NCBI GenBank assembly: GCA_016936815.1
Contig: JAFGXD010000027.1
Location: 1 to 54,209, forward strand
Source: Bacteroidales bacterium
GTDB taxonomy: Bacteria; Bacteroidota; Bacteroidia; Bacteroidales; GWF2-38-335
Direction: 5' to 3'
DNA length: 54,209 nt
Part shown: positions 1 to 8,323 of the stretch, one piece after another
Layout: each line of letters starts with the position of its first letter
Numbering within the stretch: the first letter of the stretch is position 1
Made by a program: the position numbers and the translations under genes
The notes under the pieces: generated by a model
What the model saw: only the letters and a program-made list of their open reading frames with translations
Databases searched by the model: none
Told to the model about the DNA's origin: nothing

Positions 1-64
1 AGCCTGTTTCCGTTTCGGTTCAACAAGTACAAAATTCAAACATTATTACTATATTTACAACTTG

Positions 65-535
65 TCAAAAAAGGCATCCATTTACCCCTTCATTATAATA
101 TTCAAAAAGCCTTATTTCATATAACTCCCATTTTTCTGCATTCTCATTTGCTTCTTTTATTATATTATATCCCTTTATTCTGTAACTGTCTATATCACTA
201 ATTGGCCTAGCGATTCCTTTAAACCCAAAAGTTTCTTCTCTTTCAAGCAATGAATCGTTATAATAGTACAGGCTCTTATAGATTCTTCCATCATATTTTA
301 AAAAATAAGTTGTTTTTTCTTTTAGTTTATTATTGTCGTAATAGTCCATAATACTATATCCCATATCCCCGGAAGAATTCTGTTGCTTTTGATAACCACT
401 ATAATACTCAGCAAGAATATTTCCATTCTCATCAAGTTTAATTGAATGTGTCACTTCAGCATTAAGACTGTCATTATCAAAATACTGAAAAACCTGCACA
501 TCCTCAAAATGTTTAAAATGCATTGTGGAATCCAA
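65..535 (-). CDS. C-terminal part of a frameshifted secreted protein (MORN-like repeats)
   Basis: This frame starts only with a TTG; its first ATG is four codons further in. It stays open upstream across the intergenic bases as far as 605, where it overlaps the end of the 579-1274 gene. If the run of eight A (plus strand, 581-588) had seven, both frames would join into one protein of about 402 residues. The visible part has short tyrosine-rich repeats of the kind 'YYDNNKLKE' and 'YYYNDSLLERE', which resemble MORN-type antitoxin/toxin-associated repeats. No catalytic motif is seen. I read it as the second half of the upstream gene rather than an independent gene. It could instead be a separate small gene with a TTG start, but no ribosome-binding site or promoter favours that. 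Confidence 0.5.
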   Translation of the reverse strand: MDSTMHFKHFEDVQVFQYFDNDSLNAEVTHSIKLDENGNILAEYYSGYQKQQNSSGDMGYSIMDYYDNNKLKEKTTYFLKYDGRIYKSLYYYNDSLLEREETFGFKGIARPISDIDSYRIKGYNIIKEANENAEKWELYEIRLFEYYNEGVNGCLF

Positions 536-578
536 ATGAAACAGTTCAGTATTAGTAATTGGTTTATTATCTTGGGTT

Positions 579-1274
579 TCAAAAAAAAGAAGTAGGCTGA
601 ACCTTCATAACTAAGGGAGGCATTCTTCGGGGGTCACCATCCGAACCTACTACAACTAAATCCTGTATTACAAAAGCCGTCCCAAATCTAAAACTTCTTA
701 AGGCATCTGTTTGCTTTTGATTTAACGAGTTGCCAACAGCCGGAATTTCAATGTACTTGTCAATTTCATCATCAAAAAATCTAATTGAAAATCTTTTTAA
801 TTCAAAGAAATCAGTTTTTTCGTCACAATTTTCATAAAAGTATCTTAGTTCCGGCTTTTCAAACCACTCCAATAATGTCAGTGAGTCAAAATTATAGGCA
901 CTTTCATCCATTAAAAAACACCTATCTTTTTCATTATCTTCAAAATATGGCCTGCATTTTTCAGGATAACTCTTTCTATAATTTCTACTGAATATCAAAG
1001 AATCATCCTTAAAAAGCCTTAATGAATCTATCCATCCCTTATTATGAATCAAAACAAAATCATATGGATAGCCATAAACTCTTTCAACCTCCGATCCAGA
1101 GGAATAAAGAGTAAAGGAAGAGTCTAATTCAACTCCAATAACCTTCATTTTATTTGGAAAAGAATAGAACATACTATAGGCTTTGCCGCAACCATTTTCC
1201 ACATAATGTATAATATTAATCTGTGAAAAGACTGTAACAGGAATTAGTACCAGAAACAAAAAGATTAATTTCAT
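579..1274 (-). CDS. Secreted protein of unknown function, N-terminal part (probable frameshift at its 3' end)
   Basis: Residues 1-17 form a signal peptide ending at a typical Bacteroidota 'FSQ' junction, so the product is exported. The body has several cysteines and many aromatic residues, and its last part includes 'VGSDGDPRRMPP'. I do not recognise the family. The frame stops inside a run of eight T on the coding strand (581-588), and the next frame continues directly as the 65-535 open frame, so the stop is probably premature. The gene lies downstream of kdsA on the same strand after a 204-base gap holding its own possible promoter element. Confidence 0.6.
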   Translation of the reverse strand: MKLIFLFLVLIPVTVFSQINIIHYVENGCGKAYSMFYSFPNKMKVIGVELDSSFTLYSSGSEVERVYGYPYDFVLIHNKGWIDSLRLFKDDSLIFSRNYRKSYPEKCRPYFEDNEKDRCFLMDESAYNFDSLTLLEWFEKPELRYFYENCDEKTDFFELKRFSIRFFDDEIDKYIEIPAVGNSLNQKQTDALRSFRFGTAFVIQDLVVVGSDGDPRRMPPLVMKVQPTSFF

Positions 1275-1355
1275 TATGCATTTTTTATATTAACAATTGA
1301 AGATTTTATTATTGATTCATTTTTTTCCTCAACAATTGCGACAAAGATTCTAAAC

Positions 1356-1363
1356 CAAATATA
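1356..1363 (-). promoter_or_regulatory. Possible -7 element (TATATTTG)
   Basis: On the minus strand this octamer matches the Bacteroidota -7 consensus TAnnTTTG and lies about 80 bases before the 579-1274 gene. The -33 position has only CTG in place of TTG. The rest of the 1275-1478 gap shows no clear terminator or other signal. Confidence 0.33.
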
Positions 1364-1478
1364 GTGTTTCTATTTAAGATTACAGATAAAATTAACTCAG
1401 GAATTGTTATTTCCGAATTTATTTTTTTTCAAATCCCTTATATAGCAAGCAAAACAAATGGAAATTAAACTTAACCCC

Positions 1479-2309
1479 CTACCACCCAAATTTCAAATTT
1501 ACTTTATGAATATCTAGCAGTGGTTTTAGGAATTCTTCTAAATCGTTAACGCAAAGTTGGGAAGCTGCATCGCAAAGTGCTGTGGATGGATTTGGGTGTG
1601 TTTCCACAAAAAGTCCGTCGATTCCGGAAGCTACACCTGCTCTGGCTAAAACCGGCAGATATTGCCTTGCACCACCATTTGGGTCTGCGCTGGGAATTCC
1701 GTATTTTCTAATGGCATGAGTAACATCAAAAACAACCGGATAGCCGGTTTCACGCAAATGATGAAAACTTCGGGGGTCTACTACCAAATCGTTGTAGCCA
1801 AATGTATAACCTCTTTCTGTAAGAATTATGCCGAAATTGCCGGATTCTTCAATTTTAGCAACCGGTTTGGTCATGTTTTCGGGAGCCAGAAATTGTCCTC
1901 TTTTCACATTAACAACCTTTCCTGTTTTTGCGGCTTCAACTACCAAAGAGGTTTGCATGCACAAATAGGCCGGTATTTGAATGATATCAAGAACTTCAGC
2001 AACATCTTTAATCTGCTCAGGATAATGCACATCCGACAAAACCGGGACATTAAACTCCTTTTTAATTTTTTGTAGAATTCTCATTCCTTCTTCAATACCC
2101 GGGCCATGGTAATATTTTAGTGCAGATCGGTTGTCTTTCATAAAAGAAGACTTAAAAATCCACGGAATATTTAATTTTTGGGCTGTTCGAGCAATTTTTT
2201 CTGCAGTTTGCATCATAATGTCGTCGCTCTCAATTACGCAAGGCCCCGAAATAATAAACAGTTCGTCTGAACCGCAATTTACATTACCAACTTTTACAAT
2301 TTTTTTCAT
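1479..2309 (-). CDS. kdsA: 3-deoxy-D-manno-octulosonate 8-phosphate synthase
   Basis: KdsA condenses phosphoenolpyruvate with arabinose 5-phosphate to make Kdo 8-phosphate, the precursor of the lipopolysaccharide inner-core sugar Kdo; it acts in the cytosol. The 276-residue length is normal. Visible motifs are 'GPCVIES' (22-28), 'KSSFMKDNRSA', 'RGYTFGYNDLVVDPR', 'FDVTHA', 'FVETHPNP' and 'LCDAAS'. Cysteine 24 in the GPC motif, with the later His, Glu and Asp, matches the metal-dependent class; the E. coli metal-independent enzyme has Asn at that place. The ATG follows the TAG stop of the upstream gene directly, which suggests translational coupling. It shares a transcription unit with a kdnB-like gene, so the pair probably serves Kdo synthesis and modification. 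Confidence 0.95.
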   Translation of the reverse strand: MKKIVKVGNVNCGSDELFIISGPCVIESDDIMMQTAEKIARTAQKLNIPWIFKSSFMKDNRSALKYYHGPGIEEGMRILQKIKKEFNVPVLSDVHYPEQIKDVAEVLDIIQIPAYLCMQTSLVVEAAKTGKVVNVKRGQFLAPENMTKPVAKIEESGNFGIILTERGYTFGYNDLVVDPRSFHHLRETGYPVVFDVTHAIRKYGIPSADPNGGARQYLPVLARAGVASGIDGLFVETHPNPSTALCDAASQLCVNDLEEFLKPLLDIHKVNLKFGW

Positions 2310-2798
2310 CTATTCTTTATATTTTTTATTCAGCATAATGGTAATCATTCTTGTATTTCCCTTTTCATCGTATTCGAAATGAAGGAATATTTTACCCATA
2401 TTATACTTATCCCACAAATAATTGCTAAATTCTTCATTAGAACTGTCAGGCTCACCCATCTTTTTTATTACCTCTTTTCTAGTTTTTAGTTCTAGCGATT
2501 TTTCAGGCATTTCCAGACCTTTTTCGTAAACCGAATAGCCATCTTTTTCAAACAAATAAACAAAAATTGTTGTAAGACTATCTTTTTCGAAAAGTAATTC
2601 AACCCCCGATTTCTTGTAACATAGATATTCGGAATGAAACTCGGGAAACGAACTATTAACAGGTTTTTCAGAAAAAGCAGAGGCCATTATTGTATCTGCT
2701 GCAACAAGGTTTTTTCCGAAAAGTGAATCAATGCTAATTTCCTGTGCATTAACCAACAGGCAAGAAACTATTAAAGTGAAAAGTATAAAAATTTTCAT
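2310..2798 (-). CDS. Small exported protein of unknown function between kdnB and kdsA
   Basis: A signal peptide (about residues 1-18, ending 'VNAQ') precedes a 140-residue domain rich in beta-type strands. Near residues 105-120 the stretch 'KTRKEVIKKMGEPD' resembles the 'T..eV...lG.P' motif of BamE/SmpA-like small periplasmic folds, but the match is too short for a family call. There is no lipobox cysteine, so it should be periplasmic or loosely bound. It starts 11 bases after the kdnB-like stop, and its own stop codon abuts the kdsA ATG, so all three are probably co-transcribed. Its link to Kdo metabolism is inferred from position only. Confidence 0.7.
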   Translation of the reverse strand: MKIFILFTLIVSCLLVNAQEISIDSLFGKNLVAADTIMASAFSEKPVNSSFPEFHSEYLCYKKSGVELLFEKDSLTTIFVYLFEKDGYSVYEKGLEMPEKSLELKTRKEVIKKMGEPDSSNEEFSNYLWDKYNMGKIFLHFEYDEKGNTRMITIMLNKKYKE

Positions 2799-2809
2799 TT
2801 TTTTCTTAT

Positions 2810-3892
2810 TTAAATTCTTCTGAAAAGATCTTCAATTTGCTCAATAGTTATTTTGTTTTTCCAGTCTTTACCAAGAGCGTGATCCCACATGTGTTCCAAA
2901 TTATAAGTTGTTTGCGCCATTTTTCTAATTTGCTCATCTGTGGCATTTTTGCAAACGTTTAAGGGAAGTTTAATATTATTTTTCTCAAGCATTTTGTGAA
3001 AATCTTTAACACCTTGAGGATAATAATCTTCTAATTGATTGAAAGCCAAACATCCGGCTAATCCATGGTGAATATCAAGAACATACGACAATCCATAACC
3101 CAAAGCATGGCAAACACCAACTTGGGAATAAGTTAGACTAAGGCCTCCCAAATAGCTTGCCACCATTAGAATTTCATCGGCATCAATTCCAGGTTCATGG
3201 TCTAAAAATACCGATCTGCACATTTCAAGGGATTTTTGGGCAAAAGCGTCGGAAAACGGATTTTTCCAGGTTCCCGAAAGAGATTCCACAGCATGTATAT
3301 AGCAGTCCATTCCGGTAAAAAACCTCTGTTCCAATGGAGCACCCTGAGTTAATTCAGGATCTAGAAGAATTTGGTTTGGAACAGTGTAATCGCATTTAAT
3401 ACCAAGCTTTTTTTCGGGACCTGTAAGTACTGTTGTCATTGAGACTTCTGCACCTGTTCCGGCAAGAGTTGGAATACAAACGTTAAAAATTCCGGGATTT
3501 TTTATTAAATCAAGGCCTTGATATTGGGCAGAACTTCCGGGATTAGTAATCATCATGGAAATTGCTTTAGAATAATCCATCACAGAACCACCACCAATTC
3601 CAATAATTCCAACCGGAAGCTGTTTCGAAAATTGAAGAATTTCATCCCTTAAACGGTCAACTTCCTTGGTTTTTGGTTCATCTTTTACATTTATAAAAAT
3701 AAGCAAATCGTTATGCTTTACGGGCAATCTTTTTTCAAGAGCTTTTCCCTTAAAAACGTCGTCAAGTAAGAAGACCATAAAATCTTCTGAACTATTTCTC
3801 TTTTTGTCCAAAATGCTATCTAAGTGGTTAAAACATCCCCTGCCAAAAGCAAAGTTTTCAACACCTTTAAAGTTTCTGAAATCGTAAATCAT
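2810..3892 (-). CDS. kdnB: Iron-containing alcohol dehydrogenase, probable Kdo 8-oxidase (KdnB-like)
   Basis: This is a group III metal-dependent alcohol dehydrogenase of 360 residues. The nucleotide-binding 'GIGGGS' lies at 98-103. The metal ligands are Asp196 and His200 in 'GMDCYIH', His262 in 'CHALGYG', and His275 or His276 in 'DIHHG'. The N-terminus and the region 'NPGSSAQYQGLDLIKNP' resemble Shewanella KdnB, which oxidises carbon 8 of Kdo as the first step to 8-amino-Kdo. Linkage to kdsA supports this substrate. The partner aminotransferase KdnA is not in the window, so 8-amino-Kdo synthesis is unproven here. The alternative is a generic Fe-alcohol dehydrogenase. It heads the minus-strand unit, divergent from mreB. 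Confidence 0.75.
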   Translation of the reverse strand: MIYDFRNFKGVENFAFGRGCFNHLDSILDKKRNSSEDFMVFLLDDVFKGKALEKRLPVKHNDLLIFINVKDEPKTKEVDRLRDEILQFSKQLPVGIIGIGGGSVMDYSKAISMMITNPGSSAQYQGLDLIKNPGIFNVCIPTLAGTGAEVSMTTVLTGPEKKLGIKCDYTVPNQILLDPELTQGAPLEQRFFTGMDCYIHAVESLSGTWKNPFSDAFAQKSLEMCRSVFLDHEPGIDADEILMVASYLGGLSLTYSQVGVCHALGYGLSYVLDIHHGLAGCLAFNQLEDYYPQGVKDFHKMLEKNNIKLPLNVCKNATDEQIRKMAQTTYNLEHMWDHALGKDWKNKITIEQIEDLFRRI

Positions 3893-3929
3893 TTTATTAG
3901 TTTTGAGTTTTAAGTTTTGAAACCAGAGG

Positions 3930-3937
3930 CAAAATTA
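3930..3937 (-). promoter_or_regulatory. Possible -7 element for the kdnB-kdsA unit (TAATTTTG)
   Basis: This minus-strand octamer fits TAnnTTTG and sits 38 bases before the kdnB-like ATG, giving a leader of about 30 bases. No TTG is found at the ideal -33 distance, so the assignment rests on the -7 box alone. Confidence 0.33.
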
Positions 3938-4086
3938 GCAAATTATTTCTATTGTTGTTTGCTGATTAGGGCAAAGGTTGAAATGCATTTTTCTTTTTTT
4001 TCACTGCTAAGTACCTCAAATTTCAGTTATTTTAAAAATGTTTGAAAAAATATTTTAATATATTCCTGTATTATGAACTTTATGAA

Positions 4087-4094
4087 TATATTTG
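4087..4094 (+). promoter_or_regulatory. -7 element of the mreB operon (TATATTTG), decides the mreB start
   Basis: A full TAnnTTTG match lies 34 bases before the ATG at 4128. It contains the TTG at 4092 that would otherwise open a longer frame. Transcription would begin near 4100, after that TTG, so translation must start at 4128. The -33 site is weak (CTG near 4066). Confidence 0.5.
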
Positions 4095-4127
4095 TTGGTT
4101 GCAAGAACGAAGCCAAAACTAATACGA

Positions 4128-5150
4128 ATGGGATTATTTTCTTTTTTAACTCAAGAGATTGCGATTGACCTGGGAACGGCCAATACAATTATTATACACA
4201 ACGACAAGATTGTGGTTGACGAGCCATCAATTGTTGCTATAGACAAACACACCAACAAGCTTATTGCCATTGGAACCAAGGCAAGACAGATGCATGGTAA
4301 GACACACGAAAACATTAAAACTATAAGGCCATTGCGAGATGGAGTTATTGCCGATTTCGATGCTGCTGAAAAAATGATTAGGGGAATGATTAAGATGATT
4401 AACAACAAACCTCGTCTTTTTACTCCTTCCTTAAGAGTTGTAATATGCATTCCTTCCGGTAGTACTGAAGTTGAAATTCGTGCGGTAAGAGACTCTTCCG
4501 AACATGCAGGAGCGCGCGATGTTTACATGATTTACGAACCAATGGCTGCAGCTTTGGGAATTGGCATTGATGTTGAAGCTCCGGAAGGCAGCATGGTAGT
4601 TGATATTGGAGGTGGAACAACTGAAATTGCAGTAATAGCATTGGGTGGCATTGTTTGTAATAAGTCAATTCGTATTGCCGGCGATGATTTTACCGACGAT
4701 ATTCAAGAATATATGCGTCACCAACATAACGTAAAGATTGGTGAAAGAACAGCGGAAGATATTAAAATTAATGTTGGCTCTGCCTTACCCGATTTAGATG
4801 ATCCACCACAGGATTTTATTGTAAGGGGTCCGCATCAAATGACCGCTCTTCCTATTGAAATTCCTGTAAGCTATCAGGAAATTGCTCATTGTTTAGATAG
4901 GTCTATTACAAAAATTGAGGCTGCGGTGCTCGACACTTTGGAGCAAACACCTCCCGAACTTTATGCCGATATTTACAATAAAGGAATTTATTTAGCCGGA
5001 GGTGGTGCATTGCTCAGGGGTTTAGATAAGAGGTTATCCGAAAAACATAATATTCCTGTTCAAGTCGCCGAAGATCCATTACATGCAGTTGCCAGAGGAA
5101 CCGGAATCGCTCTAAAAAATGTTAGCAAATTCCAGTTCCTGATGCGATAA
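4128..5150 (+). CDS. mreB: Rod shape-determining actin homologue MreB
   Basis: MreB is a cytosolic, membrane-attached actin-like ATPase that guides the cell-wall elongation machinery. The protein begins 'MGLFSFLTQEIAIDLGTAN', with an amphipathic membrane-binding N-terminus followed by the phosphate-1 loop 'DLGTANT'. The phosphate-2 loop is 'VVDIGGGTTEIAVI', and a C-terminal 'LAGGGALLRGL' adenosine motif follows. Length (340) is normal. A longer frame opens at TTG 4092, but those extra 12 residues do not look like MreB and overlap the promoter. It is the first gene of the elongation operon; mreC follows after 20 bases. Confidence 0.96.
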   Translation: MGLFSFLTQEIAIDLGTANTIIIHNDKIVVDEPSIVAIDKHTNKLIAIGTKARQMHGKTHENIKTIRPLRDGVIADFDAAEKMIRGMIKMINNKPRLFTPSLRVVICIPSGSTEVEIRAVRDSSEHAGARDVYMIYEPMAAALGIGIDVEAPEGSMVVDIGGGTTEIAVIALGGIVCNKSIRIAGDDFTDDIQEYMRHQHNVKIGERTAEDIKINVGSALPDLDDPPQDFIVRGPHQMTALPIEIPVSYQEIAHCLDRSITKIEAAVLDTLEQTPPELYADIYNKGIYLAGGGALLRGLDKRLSEKHNIPVQVAEDPLHAVARGTGIALKNVSKFQFLMR

Positions 5151-5170
5151 AATTGGAAAAATAAATATTT

Positions 5171-5989
5171 GTGAAGAATCTTATTCAGTTTATAATTAAG
5201 TTCCATTATGTTTTTCTATTCATATTTTTGCAATTTGTTTCTATATGGATGGTGGTTACTTACAATGTGAAACAAAGAAAAGGTTTCATAGATTCTTCAA
5301 ATGCTATTTCAGGTTTTTTTTATGAAACATACTCCTCGGTAAGCGACTACTTTTCATTACATGAAATAAACAATCAACTTTCTACTGAAAATGCTGCATT
5401 AAGAGATTCTTTAATTTATTCTTATTATTCTATGGACAAAACTGTTGATACTAATGTGGTTAGGCAGTTTATTCATATTTCATGTAAAGTAATAAACAAC
5501 TCTACAAATAGGAAATACAATTTTATTACACTTAATAAAGGTAGTTTACACGGAATAGGAAAAGATATGGCTGTTATTTCTCCATCGGGTGTTGCAGGAA
5601 TTATTGTTGGAGTTTCTTCTCATTATTCTGTTGCAATTTCTTTACTAAATGAGAATTTTAGACTAAGTTCCAAACTCAAAAAAACCGGTCAATTTGGCTC
5701 AGTTGTTTGGAAAGAAAGTGGATACGACAAAGCTTTATTAATAGATATTCCATCTCATGTTTCTATTAATAAAGGAGATACGATTGTAACATCGGGTTTT
5801 TCGGCAATTTTTCCTGAAGGTATTATAGTAGGGACAATAGATTCTTTTGATAAAAAGACCAGCGAAAGTTTCTATGAAATTGAGATTAATTTAAGTACAG
5901 ATTTTACAAATCTATCATCGGTGTATGTTATTGTAAATAAGTTTCATGCAGAACAAATAAAGCTGGAAAAGGAGTTTGAAAATGAATAA
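5171..5989 (+). CDS. mreC: Rod shape-determining protein MreC
   Basis: MreC is a bitopic inner-membrane protein whose periplasmic part links MreB to PBP2 and RodA. Residues 10-31 form the single membrane helix, residues about 60-80 a short coiled coil, and the rest the MreC beta domain with motifs such as 'ISPSGVAGIIVGVSSHYS' and 'DTIVTSGFSAIFPEGIIVG'. The start is GTG; no nearer ATG preserves the membrane helix. The length of 272 is typical for Bacteroidota. Its end overlaps the mreD start. Confidence 0.93.
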   Translation: MKNLIQFIIKFHYVFLFIFLQFVSIWMVVTYNVKQRKGFIDSSNAISGFFYETYSSVSDYFSLHEINNQLSTENAALRDSLIYSYYSMDKTVDTNVVRQFIHISCKVINNSTNRKYNFITLNKGSLHGIGKDMAVISPSGVAGIIVGVSSHYSVAISLLNENFRLSSKLKKTGQFGSVVWKESGYDKALLIDIPSHVSINKGDTIVTSGFSAIFPEGIIVGTIDSFDKKTSESFYEIEINLSTDFTNLSSVYVIVNKFHAEQIKLEKEFENE

Positions 5990-6491
5990 TGGTTTTGTTA
6001 GGTATTCCTTAATGTTTGTCTTTTTAGTGCTTATTCAGGTGCTTTTTCTCAACAATATTGAATTGGGAGGTAGTATTAATCCCTTCCTTTATATACTATT
6101 TATCTTAATTCTTCCATTTGAAACACCTTCATGGATGCTGCTTGTATTAGGTTTCTTTCTTGGTTTTTCAATAGATATTTTTGTAAACACTCTTGGAATC
6201 CATACTTCAGCCTCAGTTTTTGCTGCCTTTGTTAGACCTATGGTACTTTCACTTATTATTCCAAGAGATGGTTATGAATCCGGAACTTTACCAAGAATTA
6301 GTTTTTACGGCCTTCCATGGTTTATTAGATATTCCTTTTCTATTGTTTTTGCTCACCATTTGTTTTACTTTTTTATGGAAGCATTTACTTTTTCAGGGTT
6401 TTTCAATACCTTTGGGAAAGTATTATACAGCTTTGCCTTTACAATTGCTTTAGTTTTTGTGGGACAGCTTTTTGTAACCAAGAAGAAATGA
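5982..6491 (+). CDS. mreD: Rod shape-determining membrane protein MreD
   Basis: This is a small, very hydrophobic protein with about five membrane helices, as expected of MreD, the integral partner of MreC. The ATG at 5982 is chosen over a TTG two codons upstream because a GGAG sits 8 bases before it, one of the few Shine-Dalgarno-like sites here. The gene overlaps the end of mreC by 8 bases and the start of mrdA by 4 (ATGA), so translation is probably coupled. Sequence conservation in MreD is low; the call rests on hydrophobic profile, size and position. Confidence 0.9.
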   Translation: MNNGFVRYSLMFVFLVLIQVLFLNNIELGGSINPFLYILFILILPFETPSWMLLVLGFFLGFSIDIFVNTLGIHTSASVFAAFVRPMVLSLIIPRDGYESGTLPRISFYGLPWFIRYSFSIVFAHHLFYFFMEAFTFSGFFNTFGKVLYSFAFTIALVFVGQLFVTKKK

Positions 6492-8323
6492 ATCCATTCT
6501 CAGGAAGAAAATATATTATTGCAGGACTTATTGTCTTGCTGCTGGCAACTTTTGTTGTGAAACTTTTTCTGCTCCAAATATCAGATGTTTCATATAAAAT
6601 TTCTGCAGAAAATAATTCAAGGAGAATTGTTACTGTCTATCCAACCCGAGGCCTTGTTTTCGATAGAAACGGGGTTTTGTTAATTGGCAACCAGAGGTCT
6701 TTCGACTTAATGGTAATTCCTTCGCAGGTTAAATCTTTAGATACTACCGAATTTTGTAGGCTTTTTAACGTTGATTCCGATTTTATCATTTCTTTTTTTA
6801 GAAAATATAAAGGTGGGTTACGTCCTCAGGTGTTCCTTAGTCAAATTAGTAAAGAAGATTATGCTATTATTGAAGATCAATTGCATAAATTCCCCGATTT
6901 CTATATTCAGGAACGTTCGGTTAGAAAATATGAAACATCGGGTGCAGCTCATGTTTTAGGATATGTAGGCGAAGTAGATTCTGCTAAAATAAGAAGCGAC
7001 AATTATTATTCAATTGGCGATTATATTGGAGTAAGTGGTCTTGAAAAAACTTATGAAAAACAACTTAGAGGAGAAAAGGGAAAAATTATTTATCTGGTTG
7101 ATGTTCACGTTAGAATAAAGGAAAACTACGCCGGGGGAGAATACGATGAGCAAGCTGTTGCAGGGAAAGATTTGATATCTTCAATAGATATTCAGCTTCA
7201 AGAATATGGTGAACGTCTAATGAAAAACAAGAAAGGCGCTATTGTAGCAATTGAGCCTGTTACAGGTGAAATTCTTGCAATTATTTCAAGTCCTACTTAC
7301 GATCCAAACTTACTGGTAGGGCGAGCAAGGTCAAGAAATTATTTAGAGCTTGATAGAAACGATTCCCTCAGACCTCTTTTTAACAGAGCTATTCAATCTT
7401 CTAAAAATCCTCCCGGTTCAACTTTTAAAATGGTAATGGGTTTGACAGGACTTCAGGAAGGTGTAATTCTTCCACATTCAACTTTTGGTTGTTCTGGAGG
7501 ATATGTGGTGGGCAATTTTAAACTCGGATGCCATAATCATGCTTCTCCATTAGATTTAACAAGGGCTGTACAGAATTCTTGTAACGCTTATTTTTGCAAC
7601 GTTTTTAGAAAGGTGATAGATAATCCTAAATATAAATCTGTTGAAAAAGGATTTATTGCTTGGCAAAATCATATTAAATCTTTTGGTCTGGGGGTGAATC
7701 TCGAGATAGATCTTCCTTACAGCGAAAGAGATAAGGGACAAATTGGAGATACAGCTTACTATAATAGAAAACATGGAAAAGGCAGATGGAAATCTTTAAA
7801 TTTTATTTCATTGGCAATTGGTCAGGGAGAGGTTGGTGTAAATACCCTTCAATTGGCAAATATGACAGCCGCAATTGCTAACAACGGTTATTATTATATT
7901 CCCCATATAATTAGGGAAATAAGTGGTGATGAAACAATTGACAAAAAATATTACAAAAAACAGTTCACAAGCATAAGTAAAGAACATTTTCAACCAATAA
8001 TTGATGGTATGTACCTTGCGGTTAATGGCGGAGCAGGTAGTACAGCAGGTTTGGCCATAATAGAAGATATAGATTTGTGTGGAAAAACAGGTACAGCTCA
8101 AAATCCACAGGGGGAAAATCACTCGGTTTTTGTAGCCTTTGCACCAAAAGATAATCCAAAAATTGCTATTGCAGTTTTTATAGAAAATGCCGGCTATGGT
8201 GGTACCTGGGCAGCTCCAATGGCAAGTCTTATTGTTGAAAAATATTTGAAAGGCTATATTCCGGAAAATCGCAAGTGGCTTGAAACAAGAGTTTTAGAAG
8301 CTGATTTTATTAACAAAAAATGA
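6488..8323 (+). CDS. mrdA: Penicillin-binding protein 2, elongation-specific transpeptidase
   Basis: PBP2 is the class B transpeptidase that crosslinks new peptidoglycan during rod elongation, together with RodA. One membrane helix covers residues 9-31. A PBP dimer domain follows, then the transpeptidase domain with all three active-site motifs: 'STFK' at 311-314 (serine 311 is the nucleophile), 'SCN' at 364-366 and 'KTGT' at 533-536. Length 611 is normal. It begins inside the mreD stop (ATGA) and ends inside the rodA start (ATGA). Confidence 0.96.
   Translation: MNPFSGRKYIIAGLIVLLLATFVVKLFLLQISDVSYKISAENNSRRIVTVYPTRGLVFDRNGVLLIGNQRSFDLMVIPSQVKSLDTTEFCRLFNVDSDFIISFFRKYKGGLRPQVFLSQISKEDYAIIEDQLHKFPDFYIQERSVRKYETSGAAHVLGYVGEVDSAKIRSDNYYSIGDYIGVSGLEKTYEKQLRGEKGKIIYLVDVHVRIKENYAGGEYDEQAVAGKDLISSIDIQLQEYGERLMKNKKGAIVAIEPVTGEILAIISSPTYDPNLLVGRARSRNYLELDRNDSLRPLFNRAIQSSKNPPGSTFKMVMGLTGLQEGVILPHSTFGCSGGYVVGNFKLGCHNHASPLDLTRAVQNSCNAYFCNVFRKVIDNPKYKSVEKGFIAWQNHIKSFGLGVNLEIDLPYSERDKGQIGDTAYYNRKHGKGRWKSLNFISLAIGQGEVGVNTLQLANMTAAIANNGYYYIPHIIREISGDETIDKKYYKKQFTSISKEHFQPIIDGMYLAVNGGAGSTAGLAIIEDIDLCGKTGTAQNPQGENHSVFVAFAPKDNPKIAIAVFIENAGYGGTWAAPMASLIVEKYLKGYIPENRKWLETRVLEADFINKK

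Noticed and set aside
4151-4668. Minus-strand frames inside mreB
   Set aside because: They are the reverse of a highly conserved gene; the protein sequences look random.
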